A stretch of DNA of 58,814 nt, from the NCBI GenBank assembly GCA_029261875.1, contig JAJDAL010000003.1, forward strand, positions 1 to 58,814. The letters are read 5' to 3'. Position 1 is the stretch's first letter, and every line of letters begins with the position of its first letter. The stretch is from Deltaproteobacteria bacterium (GTDB taxonomy: Bacteria > Myxococcota_A > UBA9160 > JAJDAL01). The notes beneath the pieces were generated by a model. The model was not told the DNA's origin. It saw only the letters and a list, made by a program, of their open reading frames with translations, and made no database searches. Shown one piece after another: positions 1-7,007 of this stretch. Both the position numbers and the translations under genes were made by a program.

Positions 1-4
1 CCAT
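1..4 (-). CDS. start codon of a gene running off the left edge
   Basis: Only the ATG (complement of 2-4) lies inside the window. It is called because a good Shine-Dalgarno, AAAGGAG (complement of 13-19), sits 8 nt upstream on the minus strand. It also follows the VOC/AhpD-fold operon in the same direction after a 27-bp gap. The product cannot be known from this window. Confidence 0.4.
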
Positions 5-31
5 GTTGACTACTCCTTTCGTGAAGGTTGT

Positions 32-142
32 TCAGAGATGAACGCCGCTGTGGCGGATGCCGCGCTTCTTCAGCAGGTCGAGCACCTCGGGTGTGCAATC
101 CGGGTCGGGGCCGTTGTCGAACGTGAGGGTCAGCTTCCTCAC
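32..142 (-). pseudogene. truncated polysaccharide deacetylase (NodB) N-terminus
   Basis: A 36-codon reading frame starts at a GTG that overlaps the stop of the upstream AhpD-fold gene (GTGA). It reads KLTLTFDNGPDPD, then TPEVLDLLKKRGI, which matches the first beta strand and metal/Asp motif (TFDDGP) and following helix of NodB-type polysaccharide deacetylases. Family members continue with 'ATFFV' and about 150-200 more residues. Here the frame diverges after KKRGI and stops within seven codons, and a new Shine-Dalgarno and ATG follow at once. I inspected the +1 frame and found no convincing continuation, so a deletion remnant is more likely than a simple frameshift. It may still be translated by coupling, but it cannot be an active deacetylase. 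That it is a NodB fragment is inference from a short match. Confidence 0.6.
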
Positions 143-762
143 GGATTCGGCCCTCGCGTGGGCGGACCCACGACCGGGAAGTCGCCGGAGGGAGCCGGAG
201 GCTTGAAGCTCTCGAGCACGCCGGAAACCAACTGGTAGAAACCGACGAGGGTGACGACCTCCACCAGCGCGCGTTCGCCGAGAACCTCTCGGGCGCGTTC
301 GAGCGTCGCGGAATCGACTTCCCGACGGTGCACCAGTGCGACGGCCACGTCGTGGGCGACCGCGCAATCGGCGTCATCGAAATCCGGCCGTTTGCCGTGA
401 CCGATCGCATCGATCGCAGCCTCGGCGACGCCGGCCGCCCGCGCCAGAACACCGTGCACCCACCATTCGAAATCGGCACCCCAGGCCTTGGCGACGACGA
501 GTACCGCGACTTCGCGAGCGGCGGGGGGGAGAACCGTGTCCGTGCGAAACGCCATTCCGGCGCGCTCGAGGAAGATTCCGAGTTCGGGCGTCCGCAACCA
601 CGCATCGAAGGGGCCCGTGAGCGAGCCATCTTCGCGCCGGATGATCGCTCGCGCGCCGCCTTGGCCGCGGGGGCTTTCCAGCACCGCGTCATAGAGTGCG
701 CGTGCGCGGTCGTCGAGTTGATCCGGCGTCAGGGGAGTCAAGCGCGTCGTCTCATCGCTCAT
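139..762 (-). CDS. AhpD-fold / carboxymuconolactone decarboxylase family protein
   Basis: A 207-aa protein with a carboxymuconolactone-decarboxylase-like core around residues 60-150, including the helix 'AAREVAVLVVAKAWGADFEW' (residues 81-100) and then WVHGVLARAAGV. Classical AhpD members carry CxxC plus His in this helix. Here the position reads E99-W100-W101-V102-H103, so the peroxidatic cysteines are absent and peroxiredoxin chemistry is not expected; the family also contains lyases and uncharacterised members. The ATG overlaps the stop of the VOC gene upstream (ATGA), indicating translational coupling. The two genes form an operon read from a minus-strand promoter at 1362-1390. The reaction is unknown; a role in ring or enol-lactone catabolism with the VOC partner is inference. 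Confidence 0.8.
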   Translation of the reverse strand: MSDETTRLTPLTPDQLDDRARALYDAVLESPRGQGGARAIIRREDGSLTGPFDAWLRTPELGIFLERAGMAFRTDTVLPPAAREVAVLVVAKAWGADFEWWVHGVLARAAGVAEAAIDAIGHGKRPDFDDADCAVAHDVAVALVHRREVDSATLERAREVLGERALVEVVTLVGFYQLVSGVLESFKPPAPSGDFPVVGPPTRGPNP

Positions 763-1313
763 TCGTAATGCTCCGCGTAGAAGGCACCCAACTCTGTACC
801 TTCGCGATGGCATTTCACCATCTCCTCGGGGTCGAAGGGAACGCCGACGAAGTTGCGGTCGAAACCGCCCTTGGCGAACCACGCGTTCATGGCGCGAAGA
901 TCGTCGAAGTTGTCGACGGCGAGTTCCACTTCGTTCCCGTCGGGATCCGCGTAGTAGAGGGAAGTCGTGAAGCCGTGATTCATGCACGTCTTGGGCGCGA
1001 TACCCCCATCGCGGAGTCGTTCGTAGGCGCCGACGAGCTGATCGAAGGTTTCGAACGCGTAGGCCCAGTGCACGACGCCGACGGCCGCCGGGTCTTTGGC
1101 GGGGGCTCCGGGGGCTTCGCCAAGCATGATCCGATGATGTTCGTCGTCGTAGGTGAGGAAGCAGACCTGCTCGTTTTCGAACATGGGCTGGGCGTTGAGC
1201 ACGGCCTTGTACCAGGCCGCCATGGGCTTCAAATCGGCGGTTCGAACCACCAGATGCGAGAAGCGCGAGGGGCGTACATCGGGCGAGTGGGGCTCGGGAA
1301 CGCGGGCGGTCAT
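759..1313 (-). CDS. VOC-superfamily (glyoxalase/extradiol dioxygenase-like) protein
   Basis: A 184-aa vicinal-oxygen-chelate protein. An N-terminal beta-alpha-beta-beta-beta module begins SRFSHLVVRTADL. The last strand of the second module reads YYADPDGNEVELAVDNF, which is the family signature. Likely metal ligands are H20, H82 (VVHWAY) and E130 (NEVEL), the usual two-His-one-carboxylate set, so a divalent-metal enzyme is plausible. An upstream in-frame ATG at 1340 exists, but only the ATG at 1313 has a Shine-Dalgarno (GGAGAA, about 8 nt away). It is the first gene of the operon with the AhpD-fold gene. The best family guess is extradiol-dioxygenase-like; substrate unknown. Confidence 0.85.
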   Translation of the reverse strand: MTARVPEPHSPDVRPSRFSHLVVRTADLKPMAAWYKAVLNAQPMFENEQVCFLTYDDEHHRIMLGEAPGAPAKDPAAVGVVHWAYAFETFDQLVGAYERLRDGGIAPKTCMNHGFTTSLYYADPDGNEVELAVDNFDDLRAMNAWFAKGGFDRNFVGVPFDPEEMVKCHREGTELGAFYAEHYE

Positions 1314-1361
1314 CGTCGGTTCTCCTCTGTCGCTGGTCATTCGAACAGCGAATCTGTCACC

Positions 1362-1390
1362 AGCCTAGGTGCCTGGATTTGGCTTGTCAA
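1362..1390 (-). promoter_or_regulatory. sigma70-type promoter for the VOC/AhpD-fold operon
   Basis: On the minus strand there is a perfect -35 TTGACA (complement of 1385-1390), a 17-bp spacer and TAGGCT (complement of 1362-1367) as a partial -10. The predicted start of transcription is about 40 nt upstream of the VOC ATG. The -35 is embedded in the 9-bp palindrome CTTGTCAAG (1383-1391), a plausible repressor site. Confidence 0.6.
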
Positions 1391-1391
1391 G
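1383..1391. promoter_or_regulatory. palindromic candidate operator over the -35 box
   Basis: CTTG-T-CAAG is a perfect 9-bp inverted repeat covering the -35 of the minus-strand promoter. It lies 7 bp before the TetR remnant that starts at 1398. This is the layout expected for a TetR repressor controlling the divergent operon and itself, but the repressor is broken here. Confidence 0.35.
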
Positions 1392-1397
1392 TGAATA

Positions 1398-1472
1398 ATG
1401 TACGCCCGTGACGACTCCGCCGAACTACGTCGGGAGACGCGCGACCGGATCGTCGAAGCGGCCCTGGAGTGA
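1398..1472 (+). pseudogene. TetR-family regulator remnant (24 residues)
   Basis: An ATG-initiated 24-codon frame reads through ETRDRIVEAALE and then stops at TGA. That string is the standard first helix of TetR/AcrR regulators (TR-x-RIV-x-AALELF), which normally run to about 200 aa with a helix-turn-helix at residues 30-55. Nothing downstream in the other two frames continues as a TetR core before the Rdx gene begins, so the gene is truncated rather than frameshifted. It is divergent from the VOC/AhpD-fold operon, the usual position of a local TetR repressor, so the operon probably lost its dedicated regulator. The identification rests on a short match plus its context. Confidence 0.6.
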
Positions 1473-1555
1473 GTCGAGCCGCACCGATATCCGCGGGACC
1501 CGAACGGCGGGCTCGTCCCCGCTACAGTGGTTTTTCGCGCCCGGTGGAGGTCCGT

Positions 1556-1870
1556 GTGGAGTTCCGAATCCAATACTGCAAATTGTGCGGTTACCAAGGC
1601 CGCGCCGAGGAGCTGGCGTCGGAACTTCGCGATCGGTTCGGCGTCGAGGCATCGGTCGAAGAAGGGCTGTTCGGACAGTTCGACGTTCGGATGGATGGAG
1701 AAGTCGTCGCCTCGCGCGGTCAGACGTTCATCCGTCGCATGGTCGCCCATGGGGCGCCGTCACCGGATGAAGTGCTGGCGTCGATCGAGCGCCATCTTGC
1801 GGTGAGCGAAGGCGACGCGTGTGCGTTGCCGGAAGCCCGCGCATCCCAAACGAAACCGGAAGGCAGCTAG
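1556..1870 (+). CDS. SelT/SelW/SelH-like Rdx-family thioredoxin-fold protein
   Basis: A 104-aa protein starting VEFRIQYCKLCGYQGRAEEL. The CxxC (C8, C11) after the first beta strand, followed by a helix, then a beta strand ending in FGQFDVRMDGEVVASR, is the Rdx/SelWTH architecture. Eukaryotic relatives and some bacterial ones have Sec at the second Cys; here it is an ordinary Cys codon. A redox role is known for the family, but the partner is unknown. I chose GTG 1556 because GGAGG ends 5 nt before it; GTG 1544 is an alternative. The stop interlocks with the convergent amidohydrolase stop, the two sharing CTAG (1867-1870). Confidence 0.8.
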   Translation: MEFRIQYCKLCGYQGRAEELASELRDRFGVEASVEEGLFGQFDVRMDGEVVASRGQTFIRRMVAHGAPSPDEVLASIERHLAVSEGDACALPEARASQTKPEGS

Positions 1871-3015
1871 TCGAGACGGTAGATCCGCTTGGCATTGCCC
1901 CCGAGCACGGCGGCGCGCGTGTCGGGGGCCAGGTTCGCGACCAACCGCTCGAGGGCCGGAACCCACGTGGACGGGTGGTCGGGGTGGGGATAGTCGGTCG
2001 CCCACATGAAACATTGCGCACCTACGTGGTCGAAGATCAGCGGCGCGGAGGTCTCGTCGGGGTCTCCGGAAATGAAACATTGCTGCCGGAAGTATTCGGA
2101 AGGTCGCCGCTTCAACGGTGTCGTGCGGCCCAGGTTCGTCTCGTAGATTGCGTCGACCCGATCGAGGAACGCACCAATCCAACCCGAACCCGATTCGAGC
2201 ACTCCGAGTTTCAGCTGCGGGAATCGTTCGAAGGTTCCGAGAGCAAAGAAGGATAGAAGCGATTGCTGCGCACCTTGGCGCAGCATGGTGTTGTAGTGAA
2301 ATTCGCTTGCGACGCCGAGCCCCTTGAAGCGGATCGGAACGGCCCACTTCGGTTCGATGGTGGGGTGGATCGCGATCGGAACATCGAGGTCCGTGGCGAC
2401 TTCGAAGATTCGATCGTGCTCGGGGTGGCCGTGGGCTTTGCGGGCGTGGTTGAAGGGCGCAAAAAATGCGCCGCGGCAACCGTCGCGAACTGCGCGTTCC
2501 AATTCCGCGGCGGAGCCAGCGGGGTCGAGCAGGGAGAGGTGCGCGATCGGAACCAAACGCCCACCCGAATCGCGGCAAAAGTCGGCGATCCAACGGTTGT
2601 AGGCGCGCTGATAGGCGAGGGTGATCTCGGGTTCGTCCACCTCGCACTCCCACAGGAGACCCAGGGTCGGATACAGGATTACCTTCTCTAGGTTCTCACG
2701 ATCCGCGAGTGCGATGCGTTCGGCCGCGTCCCCACCGCCGTACGGAATGTGGTCCATGTACTTCCGCTCGGCGCTCAACTGGGCTGCGTCTTCCCCCATA
2801 GCGCCGAGCATGCCCAGGGAACCGGGGCGGGTTCGCTCCGAGGGGCGTCCATTCACTTCGAGGTACTCGAACCCGTCCTCGCCCGTGCGAATGCGCAGGG
2901 CCCGCGCGCGATAGCGCTGCTCGAGATATTCCTCCCAGAGGGTTGCGGGTTCGAGGACGTGACCATCCGCATCGATGGTGCCGTCGAAGGGAAAGCGGAT
3001 CGCTTCGTACGCCAT
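1867..3015 (-). CDS. amidohydrolase-2 family metal-dependent hydrolase
   Basis: A 382-aa TIM-barrel hydrolase of the ACMSD-like amidohydrolase-2 family. The N-terminal metal motif reads TIDADGHVLEP (D15, D17, H19). Mid-protein is IAIHPTIEP, and near the C-terminus FMWATDYPHPDH supplies the catalytic/metal Asp. Family members decarboxylate or hydrolyse small organic acids or esters, and many sit in aromatic- or steroid-catabolic clusters. The start at 3015 is preferred over an ATG at 3048 because GGGAGC lies 8 nt upstream of it. It is divergent from the membrane glycosyltransferase-like gene, with a palindrome (3078-3092) between them. A second member of this family is at 48375-49565. Substrate unknown. 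Confidence 0.88.
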   Translation of the reverse strand: MAYEAIRFPFDGTIDADGHVLEPATLWEEYLEQRYRARALRIRTGEDGFEYLEVNGRPSERTRPGSLGMLGAMGEDAAQLSAERKYMDHIPYGGGDAAERIALADRENLEKVILYPTLGLLWECEVDEPEITLAYQRAYNRWIADFCRDSGGRLVPIAHLSLLDPAGSAAELERAVRDGCRGAFFAPFNHARKAHGHPEHDRIFEVATDLDVPIAIHPTIEPKWAVPIRFKGLGVASEFHYNTMLRQGAQQSLLSFFALGTFERFPQLKLGVLESGSGWIGAFLDRVDAIYETNLGRTTPLKRRPSEYFRQQCFISGDPDETSAPLIFDHVGAQCFMWATDYPHPDHPSTWVPALERLVANLAPDTRAAVLGGNAKRIYRLD

Positions 3016-3077
3016 GTGCGTGCTCCCGGGTTCGGCCGTTCGTTTCAACGCCCGATTTCACGTTGGCGCCGTTCCCT

Positions 3078-3092
3078 GGGGTGTAGCACCCC
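3078..3092. promoter_or_regulatory. inverted repeat in the divergent promoter region
   Basis: GGGGTG-tag-CACCCC is a perfect 6-bp inverted repeat lying 63 bp upstream of the amidohydrolase start and about 120 bp upstream of the divergent membrane-protein gene. It could be an operator or a short hairpin. I see no strong -10/-35 pair to anchor it. Confidence 0.25.
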
Positions 3093-3212
3093 GACGCCTG
3101 GAGAACGCGTTACAGCGATTTTCCGGGGTGAAAAGCCCTGTCCTGTTGGCCTTCCGAGACCCGATATCCGCCGCAGCACCAAGACTTCTGCGATTTCGCC
3201 GAAGAACAGGGA

Positions 3213-5120
3213 ATGTCGAAGGGTCCGCACGCTTTCATACTGGCGCTGCTCGTCTGGCCCACTCTTCTTTATGCCCCGGGTCTGAGCGGGACCTTTCACC
3301 TCGATGATCGACCCAACCTGGGCACCCTGAGCGAAGTCGAGTCCAGCGGCGACCATTTCTGGCGCAGCGTTTTGAGGCCCGAGATGTCGTTTCCCGGCAG
3401 GCCGCTCGCGATGCTGACGTTTGCCGTACAAGCGAAAGACTGGCCCGAGAACCCGCGCGCATTCAAGCGCGTCAACCTGGCAATTCATGTCTTCAACGGG
3501 CTGCTCGTCTTCTGGGTTTTCCTGATTCTGGGACGGCTCATGGCGTTGCCAACCCGCCGTACCCAATGGTTGGGATTCGTTGCGGCGCTCTTGTGGGGTA
3601 CGGCACCGATTCACGTATCGACGGTTCTCTACGTGGTTCAACGCATGAATCTGCTGGCCGGGTCTTTCTCGTTGCTCGGGATGGTGGGGTTCTTGCTCGC
3701 TAGGGAAAAGCTATCCCACGGGAGACCCGGGCTGGGCTACGGCTTGATGGTGAGTTCGCTCGCGCTGGCGATCCCCCTCGGCGTCTTGTGCAAAGAAAAC
3801 GCCATCTTGCTGCCGTGTTTCCTCCTCGTCCTCGAAGTGACGGTTCTGCGGTCCGTGTCGGCTCCGGGGTCTTGGAAATGGGCGCGGCGCGTTCTGCTTT
3901 GGCTGCCTTTCTGGCTCGTTGTCGGGGGGCTCCTCATGGAGGCCGCGACGGGCGGGGGCTACACGAACCGAACCTTTTCGCTCTTCGAACGTCTACTCAG
4001 CCAAGCGCGTGTGTTGTTCCATTATCTCGACGCGGCCCTGCTGCCGGCGACCTCGAAGCTCGGGCTCTATCGGGATGGTTTCGAGGTGTCTCGGAATTGG
4101 GTCCAACCTGCGCTGACCTGGCTTTCGGTCGGCGCCGTTTCCCTACTGTTTGTCAGCGGTATCTTGCTGCGGCGTCGCCAACCGGTCTTGAGCCTCGGCA
4201 TTCTTTGGTTTCTCGCGGGACACCTGCTCGAATCCACGACGCTTTCCCTGGAGATCTATTTCGAACACCGGAACTATCTGCCGTTGCTGGGTCCCTTCTT
4301 CTGTCTCGCGTATTCCGTGGTCCTCGCACGGGCGCAGATGCCTTCGAAGGGAATCTCGGCGGCCGTGATCGCATCGGTTGGGCTGTATGGCGGATTCTTC
4401 AGCTACGAGTTGTTCAAGGAGGCGAGACTCTGGGGCGATCCCCTGCGACTGGTGGCTGCGAAGATCGAAGCGTTTCCCCGGTCTGCGCGCGCCCGTTACG
4501 AAGCGGCGAGCTGGCTCGTCCCTCAAGGTCAATTCGAAACGGCGCTCAGTTTGATTTCGGATGAAGCGCTCCCGAACGCTTCGAAGGCTGCCGCGCTGGG
4601 CATGCAGGTCCGTTTGCACTGCATCGACCGCCAAGTTCCGCTCCCGGAACTCGAAGTACTGCGTGCGCAGTTGGGAACCGCGGTGTACGACGCAAACCTG
4701 GGGACATTCTTCGCCCGGACCGCCGAGGCGCGGCGTCGCGGCGAATGTCCGTGGCTCGACGCGAACTATCTGAGCAGTGCCGCCGAAGCCGTGTTGTCCA
4801 ATCCGCGCCTTCGCGCCCTGTGGGCCGACGCACTGGTATGGCAGGCGCAGCTCTACGCCCTCGATGGAGCTTACGAACGCGCCATGGAACGGATGGGGCG
4901 GGCGATCGAGATGAAACCCCGGGTGGAACTCGCGGTGTACCGCGCGGAGTATGCGCTCGCCCTTGGGGATATCGATCGGGCTTGGCAGTACTTCGCGGAG
5001 GCGGAAGACATCGTGTCGGCGCGCAACTGGCGCTACGTCGGCGGTGAGCCGCGCCTGGATGCCTACCGTCGACACATCCGCAGCGTGACAACGTTGTCCC
5101 TCGCTCGGAACGCGCCCTAG
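3213..5120 (+). CDS. GT-C-like multi-pass membrane protein with C-terminal TPR-like region
   Basis: A 635-aa protein with an N-terminal signal-anchor, an early luminal loop containing the acidic pair LDDRPN, and about ten hydrophobic segments up to residue ~400. After that comes a soluble Ala-rich helical region resembling tetratricopeptide repeats (for example ALVWQAQLYALDGAYERAME). The early Asp-Asp motif plus TPR tail is the layout of TMTC-type and related GT-C protein glycosyltransferases; the motif YFEHRNYLP, just before a late membrane helix, occurs in this broad group. A role in lipid-linked glycosyl transfer on the periplasmic side is inferred. The ATG has only a weak AGGGA immediately before it, so the exact start is uncertain. 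Confidence 0.65.
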   Translation: MSKGPHAFILALLVWPTLLYAPGLSGTFHLDDRPNLGTLSEVESSGDHFWRSVLRPEMSFPGRPLAMLTFAVQAKDWPENPRAFKRVNLAIHVFNGLLVFWVFLILGRLMALPTRRTQWLGFVAALLWGTAPIHVSTVLYVVQRMNLLAGSFSLLGMVGFLLAREKLSHGRPGLGYGLMVSSLALAIPLGVLCKENAILLPCFLLVLEVTVLRSVSAPGSWKWARRVLLWLPFWLVVGGLLMEAATGGGYTNRTFSLFERLLSQARVLFHYLDAALLPATSKLGLYRDGFEVSRNWVQPALTWLSVGAVSLLFVSGILLRRRQPVLSLGILWFLAGHLLESTTLSLEIYFEHRNYLPLLGPFFCLAYSVVLARAQMPSKGISAAVIASVGLYGGFFSYELFKEARLWGDPLRLVAAKIEAFPRSARARYEAASWLVPQGQFETALSLISDEALPNASKAAALGMQVRLHCIDRQVPLPELEVLRAQLGTAVYDANLGTFFARTAEARRRGECPWLDANYLSSAAEAVLSNPRLRALWADALVWQAQLYALDGAYERAMERMGRAIEMKPRVELAVYRAEYALALGDIDRAWQYFAEAEDIVSARNWRYVGGEPRLDAYRRHIRSVTTLSLARNAP

Positions 5121-5153
5121 AAACCGTACCGATCCGTTCGCAGGTAGGAATGG

Positions 5154-5189
5154 GTTGCCCTCGGCAACGGTGCATTTCCCTTCCGCAAC
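5154..5189. repeat. hairpin plus imperfect direct repeat upstream of the acyl-CoA ligase
   Basis: GTTGCC-ctc-GGCAAC (5154-5168) is a perfect 6-bp inverted repeat. Read on the minus strand, GTTGC followed by a GA(A)GGG-like stretch occurs twice about 21 bp apart, ending at 5189. The pair lies 70-100 bp before the ligase start, where a regulator-binding site would be expected. Confidence 0.3.
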
Positions 5190-5256
5190 ATTGATCTTTC
5201 CATTGGTCGGCGAGTCGTTCAGAATGGACTCGGGTCGCGGTCGAAGGGAACTCGGC

Positions 5257-6936
5257 ATGGATCGACAAGCTGCGCTCGCCGAGCTCACGGCGCCGGGCGC
5301 GCCCTACGAATTGGTGCCGGTGGAGCTCTACGGGCGAACGTGTCGCGCTTTTCGCCACGCACCCCCGACCCTGCGCGATCTCTTCGAACAAACTCGCAGT
5401 GATCTTCCCTTCATGGTGTACGACGACGAACGCCTGAGCTTCGAGGACGCCTGGGGCCAGGCGTGTGGAATCGCGACGTTGTTGGTCGAGCAGTACGGTG
5501 TGGGACACGGAGACCGGGTCGCCATCTCGATGCGGAATTATCCAGAGTGGATTACCGGATTCACGGCCGTCACGTCGGTCGGCGGCATTGCGGTGGCGAT
5601 GAACGCGCTGTGGCAGCCCGACGAGATGGCCTATGGGCTTCGGGACTGCGGTGCGAAGGTTCTGCTCGCGGACGAGGAACGCCTGGAACGACTCGCGCGG
5701 CAATCCGATCCCTTTCCAGAGCTCGGTATTCTTGGGATCCGCAGCTCGATCCCCCCCGGTCTCGACGCCCGCTGCCTCGCAACCGCGTTGGCGGAGGTTG
5801 GACCGTGTGCCATGCCCCAAGCGAATCTGCACCCCAACGACGACGCCACCATCTTCTACACGTCGGGATCGACGGGGCATCCCAAGGGTGTCGTCTCGAG
5901 CCACCGAAGCGTTCTTTCTGCGCTGCTTTCCTGGGAACTCGAAGCCCACGCGGCGGCTCTGATGCGCGGGCGCAAGCTCGCGACACCAGCAGAACAACCG
6001 GCTGCATTGCTGGGTGTTCCGCTGTTTCACGTCACCGGCTCGCACGCCGTCTACCTGTCTTCGTACCGCGCTCAGCGGCGCATCGTGTCCATGTACAAAT
6101 GGGATGTGGAGCACGCGGCGGAATTGATCGAACGCGAAAAGATTTCATCGGTGATTGCACCGCCCGCAATGACGGGTGACCTCGTCGCCGTCGCAGCGCG
6201 CACGAAACGCGACCTCAGCTCATTGGCCATCGTGGGCGGCGGCGGAGCGCCGCGCGCGCCTTCGCAAGTGAAGAACATCGACCGTGCCTTCGAGCGCGCG
6301 GCACCGAACACGGGTTGGGGGATGACGGAAACCAACGCCATCGGAGCCGGCATTCTCGGACAAGACTACCTCGATCACCCGGAAAGTTCCGGGCGTTGTT
6401 CCGCGGTACTCGACCTGCGTGTGGTGGACGAGGCCGACAACGCACGGCCCGTGGGTGAGCGCGGGGAACTTCAGGTGCGCGGGACGTCGGTCTTTCGCGG
6501 CTATTGGAACCGACCGGAGGCCGACGCCGAGACGTTTGCGGACGGCGGTTGGATGCGCACGGGCGACGTCGCGTACATCGACGCCGAAGGCTTCGTTTAC
6601 ATCGTCGATCGCATCAAGGATCTCGTCATCCGCGGGGGAGAGAACATCGGCTGCGGTTGCGTGGAGGCGGCGTTGGTCGAACACCCGGATGTGATCGAGG
6701 CCTGCGTGTACGGGCTTCCCGACGAGCGCCTCGGCGAGGAAGTCGCTGCGAGCGTATACGCGGAGCGCCCGGTGAGCGCTGAGGAATTGCGCGCTTTTCT
6801 CGAGCCGCGTTTGGCCCGCTTCCAGATCCCCCGCCATTTCCGGATTTTCGACCAGCCTCTGCCCCGCATCGCGTCCGGGAAAATCTTCAAGCGCCAGCTG
6901 CGCGAAGACGCGCTGAGGGCGCACGCTGCCGGATGA
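5257..6936 (+). CDS. AMP-dependent acyl-CoA synthetase/ligase
   Basis: A 559-aa ANL-superfamily enzyme that would adenylate a carboxylic acid and form its CoA thioester. It has the A3 P-loop FYTSGSTGHPKG (about residue 199), A5 GWGMTETN (about 353), the A7 TGD motif with A8 hinge RIKDLVIRGGENI, and the A10 lysine in PRIASGKIFKR. All catalytic motifs are intact. ATG 5257 is chosen because GAAGGGAA precedes it; in-frame ATGs at 5224 and 5155 are alternatives without a clear ribosome site. It heads a five-gene run with acyl-CoA dehydrogenase, a di-iron hydrolase-like protein, P450 and sulfotransferase, suggesting activation of a hydrophobic acid for beta-oxidation-like processing. Chain or ring specificity cannot be read. 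Confidence 0.9.
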   Translation: MDRQAALAELTAPGAPYELVPVELYGRTCRAFRHAPPTLRDLFEQTRSDLPFMVYDDERLSFEDAWGQACGIATLLVEQYGVGHGDRVAISMRNYPEWITGFTAVTSVGGIAVAMNALWQPDEMAYGLRDCGAKVLLADEERLERLARQSDPFPELGILGIRSSIPPGLDARCLATALAEVGPCAMPQANLHPNDDATIFYTSGSTGHPKGVVSSHRSVLSALLSWELEAHAAALMRGRKLATPAEQPAALLGVPLFHVTGSHAVYLSSYRAQRRIVSMYKWDVEHAAELIEREKISSVIAPPAMTGDLVAVAARTKRDLSSLAIVGGGGAPRAPSQVKNIDRAFERAAPNTGWGMTETNAIGAGILGQDYLDHPESSGRCSAVLDLRVVDEADNARPVGERGELQVRGTSVFRGYWNRPEADAETFADGGWMRTGDVAYIDAEGFVYIVDRIKDLVIRGGENIGCGCVEAALVEHPDVIEACVYGLPDERLGEEVAASVYAERPVSAEELRAFLEPRLARFQIPRHFRIFDQPLPRIASGKIFKRQLREDALRAHAAG

Positions 6937-7007
6937 GGGCTGCTAACCTGACCCCCCTGCGCGCCGCTCGTTGACGACCTGCGCGATTCAAGCATGAGGA
7001 GAGTGCC

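Noticed and set aside
1577..1590. Possible selenocysteine codon in the SelW-like CxxC
   Set aside because: Both positions are ordinary Cys codons (TGC and TGT), so no recoding is needed.
1337..1750. Minus-strand 137-codon frame that could have been an extra gene upstream of VOC
   Set aside because: It covers the promoter, the TetR stub and the start of the Rdx gene, with no ribosome site or motif.
4546..6114. Long minus-strand open frame of 522 codons
   Set aside because: It lies opposite the membrane protein and acyl-CoA ligase genes, has low-complexity Arg-rich sequence and no family motif. It is a by-product of high G+C codon usage.
6970..7005. TTGACG-containing promoter before the acyl-CoA dehydrogenase
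   Set aside because: The -35 is good, but the sequence 17 bp on (ATGAGG) is not a -10 and doubles as the ribosome site region.
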